Assembly: GCA_011319805.1 (NCBI GenBank)
Contig: SJRY01000305.1
Location: 1 to 64,000 of the forward strand
Origin: Macrocybe gigantea
Lineage: Eukaryota; Basidiomycota; Agaricomycetes; Agaricales; Callistosporiaceae
Direction: 5' to 3'
DNA length: 64,000 bases
Shown: piece after piece, positions 20,243 to 30,313 of the stretch
Layout of the letters: every line of letters begins with the position of its first letter
How positions within the stretch are numbered: the first letter of the stretch is position 1
Notes under the pieces: model-generated
What the model saw: the letters and a program-made list of their open reading frames with translations, nothing else
The model's database searches: none
Told to the model about the DNA's origin: nothing
Position numbers and translations under genes: made by a program

Positions 20243-20250
20243 GTATAAAT
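20243..20250 (+). promoter_or_regulatory. TATA-box-like element before the PD-(D/E)XK-like gene
   Basis: GTATAAAT lies 20 bp before the ATG at 20264 but about 50 bp before the ATG at 20294. A TATA box usually sets transcription about 30 bp downstream, so it favours the second ATG as the start. Confidence 0.4.
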
Positions 20251-20293
20251 ACACCCTCCATTCATGGGAAGGAGGGTAGTTTTACCATCCAGC

Positions 20294-21391
20294 ATGATCT
20301 CCGAGTCGCACTCAGACTTTGTTCTTCCTGGCTTACTCAATAATCCTAGAGGTGTCCAAGACTTGATGGTTCCTGTACTGTATGCTCAAAGCAGGGTATG
20401 GAATCGTCGTCGCCTTGAATCCCCCCTCTATGGATTATGGGATCGAGTGCTCCAAAACCTTCTATTCGATTGGGCACCTCATGCGTTTGTTGTGCCTCAA
20501 CTCACCATCTATGAAGCCGAAACACCTCTTGATCCAGATCTCTCAACAAATACTACTGCAGAAAATGTCAAGGAAAGGATACCTGATTTTGTTGCTGTTA
20601 CTACAGTGACTCGCCGTCGGGGCTCTCGGCTGCCAAATCCTGCATTCCCAAAGGACTACAATAAATGGAGGAGGATGCGTATGGTTTCAGCAATGCCAAT
20701 CATCGTCGCCCAACTGAAGCGATCTCCCCCACGTTCTATCGAGGATGATGAGGATTTCCATGAAGCACTCTCTTGTCATTTGAAAACAGCCATGGATGAA
20801 GCGGATGAAAGTGCTAGCATCTTGTTCGCTGATAAACCAAGGTTGCGCAAAGTGGTTTTGATCGCAGCATCTGGAGAGTGGTGGTCGTTCAAATTGGCCC
20901 ATCGTGAGGACTATAACAAAACGATCCTCAATGAATTGGAAGAACAACCAAAAGGAGAAGCATCACCGGAGAAAAAGTCTGAACTGAAGAAAAAGCCTGA
21001 ACCGAAGAAAAAGCCTGAACCAAAGAAAAAGTCCGACAGACCTAGAACCTTCCCTGGTGTTCCTGTCCCATATTACCGGCACGAGAATCTTGAAGGTCCT
21101 ATGATAGCCAAATTCGAGCTCGACGTTGAGCAAGCCATGCCTGGTAGGCGACGCGGCTGGTCAGGTGCCAGCCTTTTAGGCCAGCTCGCATCCAATCAAA
21201 GGTTTTACCTTGTCCACAAGGAAATAAAGAAACTGCAAGACCAACTTGCCAAGGATGTTGAACAGGCCGCAGTGTTGGCCGCCGCGTCAGAGGTATGACC
21301 GTTGTTGTAGGCATTTCCTCTATCACACTGAGGCTCTACCATCCGTAGGATAGCGATGACGAGCTCGCAATTGCTCCCGTGTCATGGTGAA
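20294..21391 (+). CDS. Basidiomycete hypothetical protein with PD-(D/E)XK nuclease-like motifs
   Basis: A long exon from 20294 (MISESHSDFVLPGLLNNPRG; an ATG at 20264 is in frame) to 21294. A short intron (GTATGACC...CCGTAG) then leads to a final exon DSDDELAIAPVSW and a stop at 21391. The core has helix-rich sequence (VWNRRRLESPLYGLWDRVLQ), then ERIPDFVAVTTVTRRRG and MPIIVAQLKRSPPR. The order PD followed after a strand by (Q/E)-x-K resembles the active site of restriction-endonuclease-fold proteins, which are greatly expanded in mushrooms. A strand and helix follow (KVVLIAASGEWWSFKLAHRE). A low-complexity linker of KKKPEP repeats (about 20965-21040) separates a C-terminal helical part. The nuclease fold is an inference from motifs only. 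It lies within the right arm of the inverted duplication and is absent from the left arm. Confidence 0.6.
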
Positions 21392-21619
21392 GAATATGGG
21401 AGGAAAGGAGTAATGAATTCGTAGATATCCTTTCGCAGGTTGAAACAGTGCACGTAAATTAGAGCGATAAATCAAATGGCAGGTGATGCATACTTATCTG
21501 GGATATTCATGATCTGCAGTCATCCGACGTCGCTTTGCAAAAAGGACTCAGCGGCTTCCAAGTTGGTCGTAAGCAGAGTTGAGATGATTGTTGATCCTCG
21601 TTTGCTCGAACCAAGTTTG

Positions 21620-22922
21620 ATGATGGACCCATACCAGCTCTTCTCCATTGCCATAGTGCTTTCGTATTTCACTGTCATTCTCGCGCTCTTCGGCCTTATC
21701 CTCGCGTCCCTTCCGCGCCCGAAAGCTCCCATCTCTGTGTGGAAGAAACTGCTGTTGGTTGCCCTCACAGGCGCCTCTCTCGCACACACGTGGTATTGTG
21801 AGCAAACACCCAACTATTCGTCAAGTACCTAATTTTTTTGTTCAAAAAAACAACCTCGTCCTAGACCTACTCAGCTTCTTCCTCTGGAGCTTCGCGCAGC
21901 ACGAACGGCGACCGTTCGATCTGTCTCCCGCATGGTCGCTCTCGGCGCTGACGCGCTTGATCCGGCCCGAACTCAGCTTGAAGGACGCCGGGCCGCTCGT
22001 CGAGCGCATCGGTGCGTGGCTGCGGCAGACGAGGCTGTTTGAACAGGCGTGGTGGGCTGCGTGTGCGAGCCCGCAGGCGTGGTGGTGGAGCGAGCAGGTG
22101 TGCCTGTTCGCTGCGGGCGCGTGGACACTGTTTGTCGCAACTGAGGGGCGTCTGCGAGGCATCAAGCACCTGTGGGCATACATGCTCCTGGGGCAGCTGG
22201 TTGCGATATCTGTCTCTGCCAACTTGTTCTTCCTTGCCGTCCTTCTCGCTCAGGCCCCTCCTGCTCTGCAGCAGCAGCAGCAGCGGCAAGAGCAGTCGGA
22301 GGTGGAGATCACGCTGATCGTGCATGATGTAGTGCCGTTGCGCGTGTGGGCGCCTCTGCTAGGCTCGTTCGCCACCATCGCGCTCGCGCCATACACCTCG
22401 CCGAACGCACAGACCTTCCTCCCGAACCTCCTCCTGATGCACGCCCTTCTCTTCATCCCGCTTCTTTTCCCCCGACTAAGCGACGTCCAGCACCTGGCTA
22501 CCAAAACCGCGCCCACGCCTCCCGCGACGTCGCTGTACCTCGGCACGGTCTACATCGTGCTGTACCTCTCCGCGATCCTCATCCGCGGGCGCACCGTCCT
22601 CGCGACGTGGGCCGACTTGAGCGCTCAGGGTGTCGCGCCGGACGGCGTCCTTCGTGCGTTGCTCGCTACGCTGCATGCGAATCCGGCGCAGGCTTCGATC
22701 GGGTGGGACGGGGTTTGGACGACTGTCAGCTTTGCCGCGTGGTTGCTCGTCCGACCTGCGAGTGCTGGAGGCGCCAAGTCGGCGCTGCGCAGGGTCGGCC
22801 AGGCCGTGGACGTGCTCCTTGCGAGCCCGCTTGCTAGTGTGGGCGTCACGGCGCTATCACAGCTGAGGCCGACCGACGACGTGCAGCTCGTCACGTCTGT
22901 GGAGGCGAAAAAGAAGGATTGA
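21620..22922 (+). CDS. Multi-pass membrane protein of unknown function
   Basis: Exon 1 starts at ATG 21620 or 21623 (MDPYQLFSIAIVLSYFTVIL) with one or two transmembrane helices, then PKAPISVWKKLLLVALTGAS and HTWYY. A GT-AG intron (GTGAGCAAAC...CGTCCTAG) leads to YLLSFFLWSFAQHERRPFDL in exon 2, which runs uninterrupted to the stop at 22922. Further hydrophobic segments are VCLFAAGAWTLFVATEG, LLGQLVAISVSANLFFLAVL, LPNLLLMHALLFIPLLFPRL and LYLGTVYIVLYLSAILIRG, so about six to eight helices. A Gln-rich loop (QQQQQRQEQ) sits between helices. The C-terminus is basic (VEAKKKD). I do not recognise a characterised family. A broken inverted copy lies at 13230-13620. Confidence 0.75.
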
Positions 22923-23623
22923 GTTTGTGTCTGGTAAAAGCGTGATCTGCCACCGTTTTGTAACAGTTCTTTTCCGTATCTGTGGTGCTGTACTTGTGTA
23001 GATTTTCTTCTGTACATTACGCTACGCTTCGTTCCGTTTTTCTACGCCTTCTACTGAAATAAGCTGTATACCAGCAGTCACAGCACCGAGGTCGAACGTT
23101 AGACGCAGATCCGTCCACCCCGGCGGCCCACCGCGGTCCGGCTCCGGCTCCGGCATTCTCTATAACCACGTCCCAACCGCAAGGCACGGCGTTACCTTAT
23201 CGAAAAACCGCATCGCGTTTGTGCCGCTTGGGACTCATGTGCCTGGAAGCTCCGTGTGCCTCCTTCGCATCAAGATATGATATCTTTTGCACTTTGCCGT
23301 GTCTCTTTTCTTCTTTTTTTGCTTTCCTTTTTCTCTTGTCACTCGCTAACGACTTGCCATTCACTCACTCGCGCAGGAAGGCAGGTATTAGTTGTAGCCT
23401 GTGTCTACATCGCCGCGTGCTGGGCTCGTTTCTGTGCCCTATTTATATGCTTCACGTTCTCATCCTCGAGTGTGTGAGTGAGAGCGGAACCCACGGACCA
23501 CGGACCTAACATCCCTCAAACCCTTTCTCGACGCAAGTTTTGTAAAAGCCTCTGCCCTCCGTCGACGACGAAGTTTTGTTTTTGTCTCTACGTACTTTCT
23601 GAGGCTGTTCGATACTAGAAGAC
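22923..23623. other. Intergenic, upstream of the PIN-like carrier
   Basis: 700 bp containing a pyrimidine-rich stretch (23300-23340) and no supported gene. Confidence 0.5.
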
Positions 23624-25726
23624 ATGCTCTCCGCCGGCGTCCTCATTTGGATCTCGTGTCGGCCTCTCATCCGCCTGTACGTCCCCTCCTTGCTGCTTGC
23701 TGCTTGCTTTGTCCACCAGATTTCTCTCAGCCTGACGACCGTCTCGACAGCGTACTGTGCGTCGCCTCGGGCTTCGTGCTAACCAAGACGGACAACTTCC
23801 CCGCCGTCGCGGCTCGCGGTGCGGGACAGGTGATGCTCAATATCGCGCTGCCGTGCCTCATGTTCTCCAAGATCGTTCCCGCGTTCACGTCCGACAACAT
23901 CCGCAACCTCGGTGCGTCGTTGTCTTTGTGCCCTTCCCGCTCTAATGCCAGCTCACGGTTGTCCTTAATTCCCTCAGGCCCGCTGGTCCTCGTCGCGGTG
24001 CTCTACGAAGCAATCGGAGTGGCAATCGCGTGGGTCGTCAAGCAGCTCTTCTGGGTGCCTCACCGGTTCAGATACGGCATCTTGGTTGCCGGGGGTTGGG
24101 GAAACGTCGGCGACATCCGTGAGCGAATGAACAAAATGCACAAGTCTATTCTTGTCTCTCATCGTCTGATTGTTTGATTCGTCATATCTGTTTTTATTAT
24201 CGGTGCTGCAGCGACGTCGGTCATGATGAGCCTCACGGGCGCGCCGCCGTTTAATGGTGCTGCAGATCAAAACTTGTCTGTCGCCTACATCTCGGCCTTC
24301 GTCCTCGTCTTCATGGTAATTACTGCAGCACTTTTGAATGTCTTGTGGTGTGATGACTCACACATTGTTTAGATGACGCTGTTCCCTTTGGGAGGAAGCA
24401 GGTGGGTTGCGATGGACTATGTCGGACCCGACATCGAGCCGGAGGAGGTCCAGGAGGCCATGCGCAAGCGACGGACAGTGCTCGTCAGCCCGACTTTGGC
24501 CTGCAGCCCTCGGTCGGCTGTCCCGGCGGCGGCGGCGGAGTCAAAGAAAGAGCTCAATGGCCGCAGACGACGACGTAGAACGCAAGGCGGACGATTCGTG
24601 CGACGAGAAGGACAGCGCGCACGTGTCTGTGGAGGACGTGCAGCTCGCGCTGTCTTCTTCGCGCGGAAAGCGCGTCGCGTTCAACGAAGGTGAGGATGGG
24701 CGTCGCGATCGCGACCGAGACCACGATGACGGCATTTTGTCGCCGACCGTGGTAAGCCCGCGCTGACGGAGGTCACGGGTTCGCCGTCGTGCGTCACCTC
24801 ACCGGACCCGACCGTCATCTGGAGCCGCCCGTCGTCGAGCCATCACCGACAGGCGTACACAGATGAAGGAGAAGGCGGGGTCCAGGACAGGGCACTCCGC
24901 GACGAGCCGCAAACGAGCCCAAAAAGCGCGCGGAAACGGCCGTCATCGCAACTTCGAACGACTCCTCATCCTCTCCGCGAACGACTCCTCATCCTCTCCA
25001 CCGACGAACGCTCCCAAATCCGTCGCTCGGCGCCTCGTCGCCGCGTGCTTCCCAAAACTACACGAGCTGCTCAAGTCGCTTCTCACGCCCGCCTCGCTCG
25101 CGATCGTGCTCTCCTTCCCAATCGCGCTCATCCCGCCGCTCAAGGCGCTCTTCGTGCCCGTGCCAGAATCCGCGCTCTCTCCATCCGTGCGGGCGCACAT
25201 CAGACCCGCACCGGACGGCCAGCCCCCGCTCGCGTTCTTCATCGACACGACCGCGTTCATAGGCGCGGCGAGCGTGCCGCTGGGTCTCATATGCCTCGGC
25301 TCGGCCCTCGCGCGCCTCGAGTGGCCGAGGAACAGGAGCGAGATGGGCAGGCTGCCGCTTGGCGCGATTGGTGCGCTGGCGGTGGGCAAGATGGTCGTCT
25401 CGCCCGTGCTGGGCGTGCTGATCGTGCAGGCGCTCGTGAGAGCGGGCCTCGTGGATCGGGAAGACAAGGTGCTGAGATTCGTGTGCATGTACGCTTACTC
25501 TTCGATTTCCTGTGGTCTTGTGTGCGCTTTTGCTTACAATTTTTTTTTTCGGGTCTGCAGATTCCTGTCGTGCCTTCCCACGGCGACGACGCAAGTCTTT
25601 CTGACGCAGGTGTACAGTGGCACAGGGAGCGCGGAGCATCTTTCCGCGTTCCTTATACCGCAATACATACTCATGTTTGTGTCCATGACGGCCTTGATCG
25701 CATTCACGCTCCAGTTGCTTTTCTGA
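23624..25726 (+). CDS. PIN-like / auxin efflux carrier family membrane transporter
   Basis: Member of the AEC family (bile acid/auxin efflux carrier fold), a secondary transporter probably in an internal membrane in fungi. Start MLSAGVLIWISCRPLIRL at 23624. A first intron (23676 to about 23750) is followed by VLCVASGFVLTKTDNFPAVA and MLNIALPCLMFSKIVPAFTS, the signature N-terminal AEC motif. Further exons give LVLVAVLYEAIGVAIAWVVK, GILVAGGWGNVGDIPTSVMM and YISAFVLVFMMTLFPLGG. A long hydrophilic loop (about 24420-24960) is acidic and Arg-rich (DDDVERKADDSCDEKDSAHV) and changes frame at least twice, at G/C-rich spots. The C-terminal half has FIDTTAFIGAASVPLGLICL, GALAVGKMVVSPVLGVLIVQ and, after an intron, CLPTATTQVFLTQVYSGTGS. 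The family call is firm; loop borders are uncertain. Confidence 0.88.
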
Positions 25727-26088
25727 TGTGTCCTGACGACGACGGTGGAGCTGATGCTGATGCCGGTCGGGCTCCCAGGCAGGTCAGCTGGAGAAAGGAT
25801 TTATGGACGCTCTACTGATATTCGCGATGAAGAGAGGAGCCTGAGAATCTGGAAGCATATGATGCCCTCTCGCATGGTGGACAAGTTATAGATGAAACAG
25901 ATGCAGTATAGAATCAAGGGACTGGGCACGATGTAATCAAAGCTCGTTGTACAGTACCATCCACATTCAATGAATTCGACGTTTATCCGTTCCTGAATCG
26001 TCTTTCAGGGTTCATGCGATAAAGATGGCAACAACTTGTACTCTGGTCCATGTATTACAAGAGCGGCGAACCCGCCTATAGTCGGAAC
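25727..26088. other. Convergent intergenic region, no gene seen
   Basis: 361 bp between the convergent carrier and epimerase genes; only trailer-like sequence. Confidence 0.5.
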
Positions 26089-27536
26089 TCACGCTTGCGC
26101 CCATGTCTTCTCCGCCTCCAGCAAAGAGTCCGTCGTGTCATCCAGAGTTTTAATCCACCCGATATACTCTGCCTTCCCTAGAAGCTCTTTGGCGCGTGAC
26201 GTATCGATAGTCGAAAGGTTTCCCGGAAGCTCCGCGATCGACCCCGGTTCCAGGATTCGCGACTTCAGCGTCTCCGGCCGCGTATCACGCAGGTGCTTCG
26301 CCGCCTCGCGCCAGTTGGTATATCCGGCGCCGCACACGAGGAACCGCTTCTTCTCGATTTCGGCACGCGGGAGGGGCGCAGCTTTGAGCGCGAGGACGTG
26401 CACCTGGGCGATGTCGCGGACGTCGCAGAAAAAGGGGCTACCGTAGAGCGGAGGGTCGGAACGACTGAGGAGCAGGTACACCAGCCCGTTTGAGCCGAGA
26501 CTTTGTGGGGTGGGATAGGGGAAGTGGGGCACGTAGGGACCCAGGATCGTCGGCGGGAGAACTAAGGGCAGTCAGTCACTGTTGGTTCGGGTCTCGCGCG
26601 TCGGGCTACTTACCTGTCGCCAAGTCAAGGGAAGGGTTTTCTTTGGCAAAGTCCCAAGCTGCCCGTTCGGCGAGGATCTTGGATGCTAGGTACACCCAAA
26701 TGGAGTCGCGCGTCCCGTCCAATGCTTGCTCTCTTGTGACATTTCCCCAGTCTTTGAGACAAGCGGGAACCATCTCAGCATCTCGGGACTGATCGGCGTC
26801 ACAAAAATGCACTTGCCCTCGGATGTAAAGTTCTTTCCGGTCAATGAGGTGTTCGATCCAGCTTTAAGAAGGAAGCTTCTCGTAAGCGTGGGCAGGAACG
26901 TCATCCGAGCGAAGCAGACTTACGATCATATGTCGTGCCCCAGCTACTCGTGATGACGACTTTCTTGATATCTGCTTTGACTGCATATCGGAGGACGTTC
27001 AAGGTCCCTTCTGCTGCTGACTGGATGCACATGTTTAGCTTATGGGAGCGGTGAAAAAGAGCTCCTACGTTGATGAGAACCTCCGGGGCTGCGCCATGGG
27101 CAAGCGGTGATGCTACATGGACAATGGCATCGACGCCTTTCGACACAAGTAAATTAGCAAGAGGGTGTGGGGAGAAAAAGCAATGAACTTCGATAGAATA
27201 ACGATACCACCGTACCTTTCAGTGCTTCAGAGAGATCACCAGTAGCCAGATCATCGACTTGGATGAGCTCCAGCAAGGGATAATGGTTACCAAGCGAGGT
27301 TCTGAGTGCATCTATCTTGGCAGCGCGAACCGTCCTACAGATGAATGAGTATTAACGAATTAGCTCAAGATCCTTAAACACAATACACTCACCCTCTGAC
27401 TCTATATCCCGCCTGCATCAATTCATGGGCCACATGAGAACCCAAAAACCCATTCACTCCAGTCACCTAAGCATGGATTTTAGCTCGCAATCGCCACTGT
27501 AGGGGAAGCATTACGCACGAGGACAGTTGACACCAT
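26089..27536 (-). CDS. NAD(P)-dependent epimerase/reductase (dihydroflavonol reductase-like), copy 1
   Basis: Extended short-chain dehydrogenase of the kind that includes dihydroflavonol, cinnamoyl-CoA and yeast methylglyoxal (Gre2) reductases. It reduces carbonyls with NAD(P)H in the cytosol. The start ATG is at 27536: MVSTVL then an intron (GTGCGT...GCTTAG) then VTGVNGFLGSHVAHELMQAG, the TGxxGFLGS nucleotide-binding loop. Next come RVRGTVR, DLSEALKG, VDAIVHVASPLAHG and ADIKKVVITSSWGTTYD, where the Ser of TSS is catalytic. The catalytic Y-x-x-x-K is WVYLASKILAERAAWDFAKE. After the LATG intron comes VLPPTILGPYVPHFPYPTPQ, and the C-terminal substrate domain runs to the stop at 26089. At least six short introns. 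It pairs with the same-strand paralogue at 30314-31734. Confidence 0.88.
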
Positions 27537-28916
27537 TTTAGAGTTGACCGAAAATCGATGAGTGTCTGCAGCGTTTGGTTATCTGTGCCGTTTAAATATC
27601 TTTCGTGAATGGTTGTGGTATTACGTATGTCTCACGGCATGGCATTGCCGCCATATCTGAATTTCAAGCTATCGTGCCTTGAGCAACGTCAACGAGCGTC
27701 CATTCGTGATCGGTGACGGCAAGAGTGTCATGCACATATGGGGTTGCGGAGTGATTTTCAGCAACCCAACGCGACATACAAAATGCCGATTCACCATCGA
27801 CTGGGCATCGATTGCACAATGCAAATTAGCGCCACTGGTCTCATGTATCGACTTGGGTTCTAAATTGCCCTTCTGGAACGTCCATTCGTCTGTCTCCGCA
27901 AGCTTGGCAACGCCGGTCTGTACACTCCTGGGCCTGTGCATACATACACGAATAACCCTGGTGGACGGAGATGTTTTAACCTTGGTTCGGTCGACTCATA
28001 TGCTCCCTTCTAATGCAGTAGACCCAAGCCACTCAGTATCAAGCATGTTGATCGTTCTGAGCTATACTGCGACTATAATCGGTTGATGTCAGGTAATAGG
28101 CATAAATGAGTTTGTTATCATGAGCAGCTGTGGCGTGGACCATGGACCGTAAGTTGATCGACGTCGCACTTGCCGTTGCACGAGGCGAGCGAAAGCGTCA
28201 CTTGGGGCTGGATCAACCTTGAGCAGGTTGATAAGCAAAGCACGTTGATAAATCTTAACGATCGCATCTGAGAAGAACTTCTTTTGTCCAACGACAGAAA
28301 CCGTATATGAAAACCGAAAGCTCGGTGTCGTATTCTCCTCCGGCGTCGACGCCGGAACATCAAAGTCCAGTGGATTTGGTTCGGAAGAGTATGTGCAGCT
28401 CGGAATGTGCCAAAAAAAATGGATGAGCCGCCAGATACACGATTCCTCGAACAGTAGAGAATTGATACCGAGGAGGTTGCTCGAAGTATGGGCATAGAAG
28501 CTTTGGAGCGTCCAAAATATCTACATGTTGCGTTTTTATCCCAGATCGTGCCATATAATGTCGGTCGTATTTCACTAACAGTTGAGCACGTTCAGGGAAC
28601 TCACATGTTGCGTCTGATATTTCTTCGAGACGAAAAGAAGGCCGTAGCGACTTGTAGGAGATGCTCGTGTAGCCATTAAGTGCTTAGTCAGCATATTCCG
28701 CCTTGGAACTTAGCTGCGATGGTCCACCGACCTGCATGACATTTCCTAGCATTCGAGCAATCCAGCCATAACTAATGTACTCGGGCCACTTAAACCTCAA
28801 CTGCTCAATTCATGCGGGCGATCTCCTACACCGGAAGGATCTTATTCATGCGAGACAAGTGGCAGGGCTTGAAGGGAATACAGGGTAGCTTGCTTTACAC
28901 TAGAGTTGTGCTAGGC
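27537..28916. other. Intergenic between the paired reductases
   Basis: About 1.4 kb. A minus-strand frame at 28360-28560 (MARSGIKTQHVDILDAPKLL) looks slightly protein-like but has no partner exon or known motif. Nothing else is supported. Confidence 0.4.
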
Positions 28917-29575
28917 TTTTGACCGCTTCTATTGCAGAAGATGAAAACGCCCAAGTGGCAGGGCAAGTTGTTTACAGTGCTCAACTACGAACCACTGCTG
29001 TCGAAAACGCCCGTACGCACGCTCAACACCAGTCTTTGCTGACAGTCAAGAAGATTCCGCAGCATCGTATGCGCCCGCAGACATGGTCCAACAATTACGA
29101 GATATAGCTATGCAGTTGCATAGAGTGAACAGCCGCCTCGATGAAGTCATGGCTGCAACGCATAACAATTGAATTCTCGCACGCAACGCACGGGTTCAAG
29201 GCCTCAATGCCTTAAGTCCGCTGCAGAAACTCTTCTGGTGCTTGCTTTCTGACGGTGCTTATTGACATCGTAGGTTCCAGGGAGTGGGTTGAGGCAAGCG
29301 AGGGGTTTACTGGGCTGCCTACCAGACACACTCGTAGCGCCCGCTGAAGAGCCAGCCGTTGACGCGCTGCCCCCAGACTTTAATCCCAACCTTCCGGCTT
29401 ATAGGCATATTGACATCATCAGCAAAACTGCATTTTCGCTTATGGCCTTACACACCTTACACTCCTTGTAATTTTCTACAACGAAGACTTCGGCATCGAA
29501 GGGGGCGATAGTTTAGCAACCCGGGTTGAGAAGTTTCGCAGGTTTCTTACAGACTTCCGATGCTTTTTTTTTCTT
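28917..29575 (+). pseudogene. Remnant of a small mushroom-specific hypothetical gene
   Basis: Two conserved-looking pieces lie in different frames. At about 29068-29172 the frame reads DMVQQLRDIAMQLHRVNSRL and DEVMAATHNN, a coiled-coil-like helix. At about 29472-29570 the frame reads VIFYNEDFGIEGGDSLATRV and EKFRRFLTDF. From memory, this pairing of an amphipathic helix with a C-terminal FYNEDFGI...FRRFLTD ending occurs in small Agaricomycete proteins of unknown function. The linking region (29173-29470) contains stops in the helix frame, and introns were not convincing, so the gene is probably broken. A T-run region (29565-29612) follows directly. Confidence 0.4.
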
Positions 29576-29977
29576 TCTTTGGCGGATCTTTTTTTTTTTT
29601 TTTTTTTTTTTTGCATGTAGTGTAACGTTTCAAAGAATCGAAGCCTCCGTGTTCTTGCAGATCAACAAACCACAGGAGACAAATGGGAATGACCTAGAAG
29701 CAACGACAGCGTCAAACCATCGCATTTACCACACCACCTACCAACGAAGATGACCAGAAGGAGCAGGAGGGTAGGTGGTACCCATTCAGCGACATTTTCA
29801 GCGTGTCTTCGATGTGCACCAGCCACCATCCTCTTCACGATCCTCTCATTTCTCGAAGTGTAAGTTTCTTTTCGGCGACGTTGGCAATAAAACTGACATT
29901 AAATCTCCTTTTTCAGACACAGGCCCTCCTAGACTCTCTCTGTCAACGGCCCGGGCTAACAGCAGGTTTAGGTATTT

Positions 29978-30139
29978 GAAACCGTCCTTCCGCCCTTTGT
30001 CTACGGTCCCTATGTTCCCCACTTCCCTCCGCCAAGCGGTGCCCGCGAACTGGGCTCCAACGGAATAATTCATGTGCATTTCAATCGCAAACGTCCCCTC
30101 CCATTCGCCAATTTGTTTGTCCAGGTCCAAGGCACTTGA
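29978..30139 (+). pseudogene. Relic of a third epimerase/reductase, inverted
   Basis: The plus-strand frame reads ETVLPPFVYGPYVPHFPPPS and GARELGSNGIIHVHFNRKRP before a TGA at 30137. It matches the exon after the LATG intron of both flanking minus-strand reductases (VLPPTILGPYVPHFPYPTPQ and VLAPFIYGPYVPYFPLPASP). No other exon of the enzyme is recognisable on this strand nearby. It is therefore a single-exon relic in the opposite orientation, lying between the two intact copies. Confidence 0.65.
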
Positions 30140-30313
30140 TCCAAGATTCCACCAGCGCTTTGATCTTCGTTTTCAACATCACATTGCTCAAGCGCAAATG
30201 AACGCCCATATGTTTATCTGTGTTGCAACGCACGACCTTAAAGGAAGTACGTAGACTCTACATCAGACCGAGATTGCCCACACATTCAATTCTTAACTAG
30301 TTCAAGCCGTCAA

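Noticed and set aside
27679..28086. Plus-strand ORF of 135 aa
   Set aside because: It opens with TTG rather than ATG, has no recognisable motif and no upstream exon.
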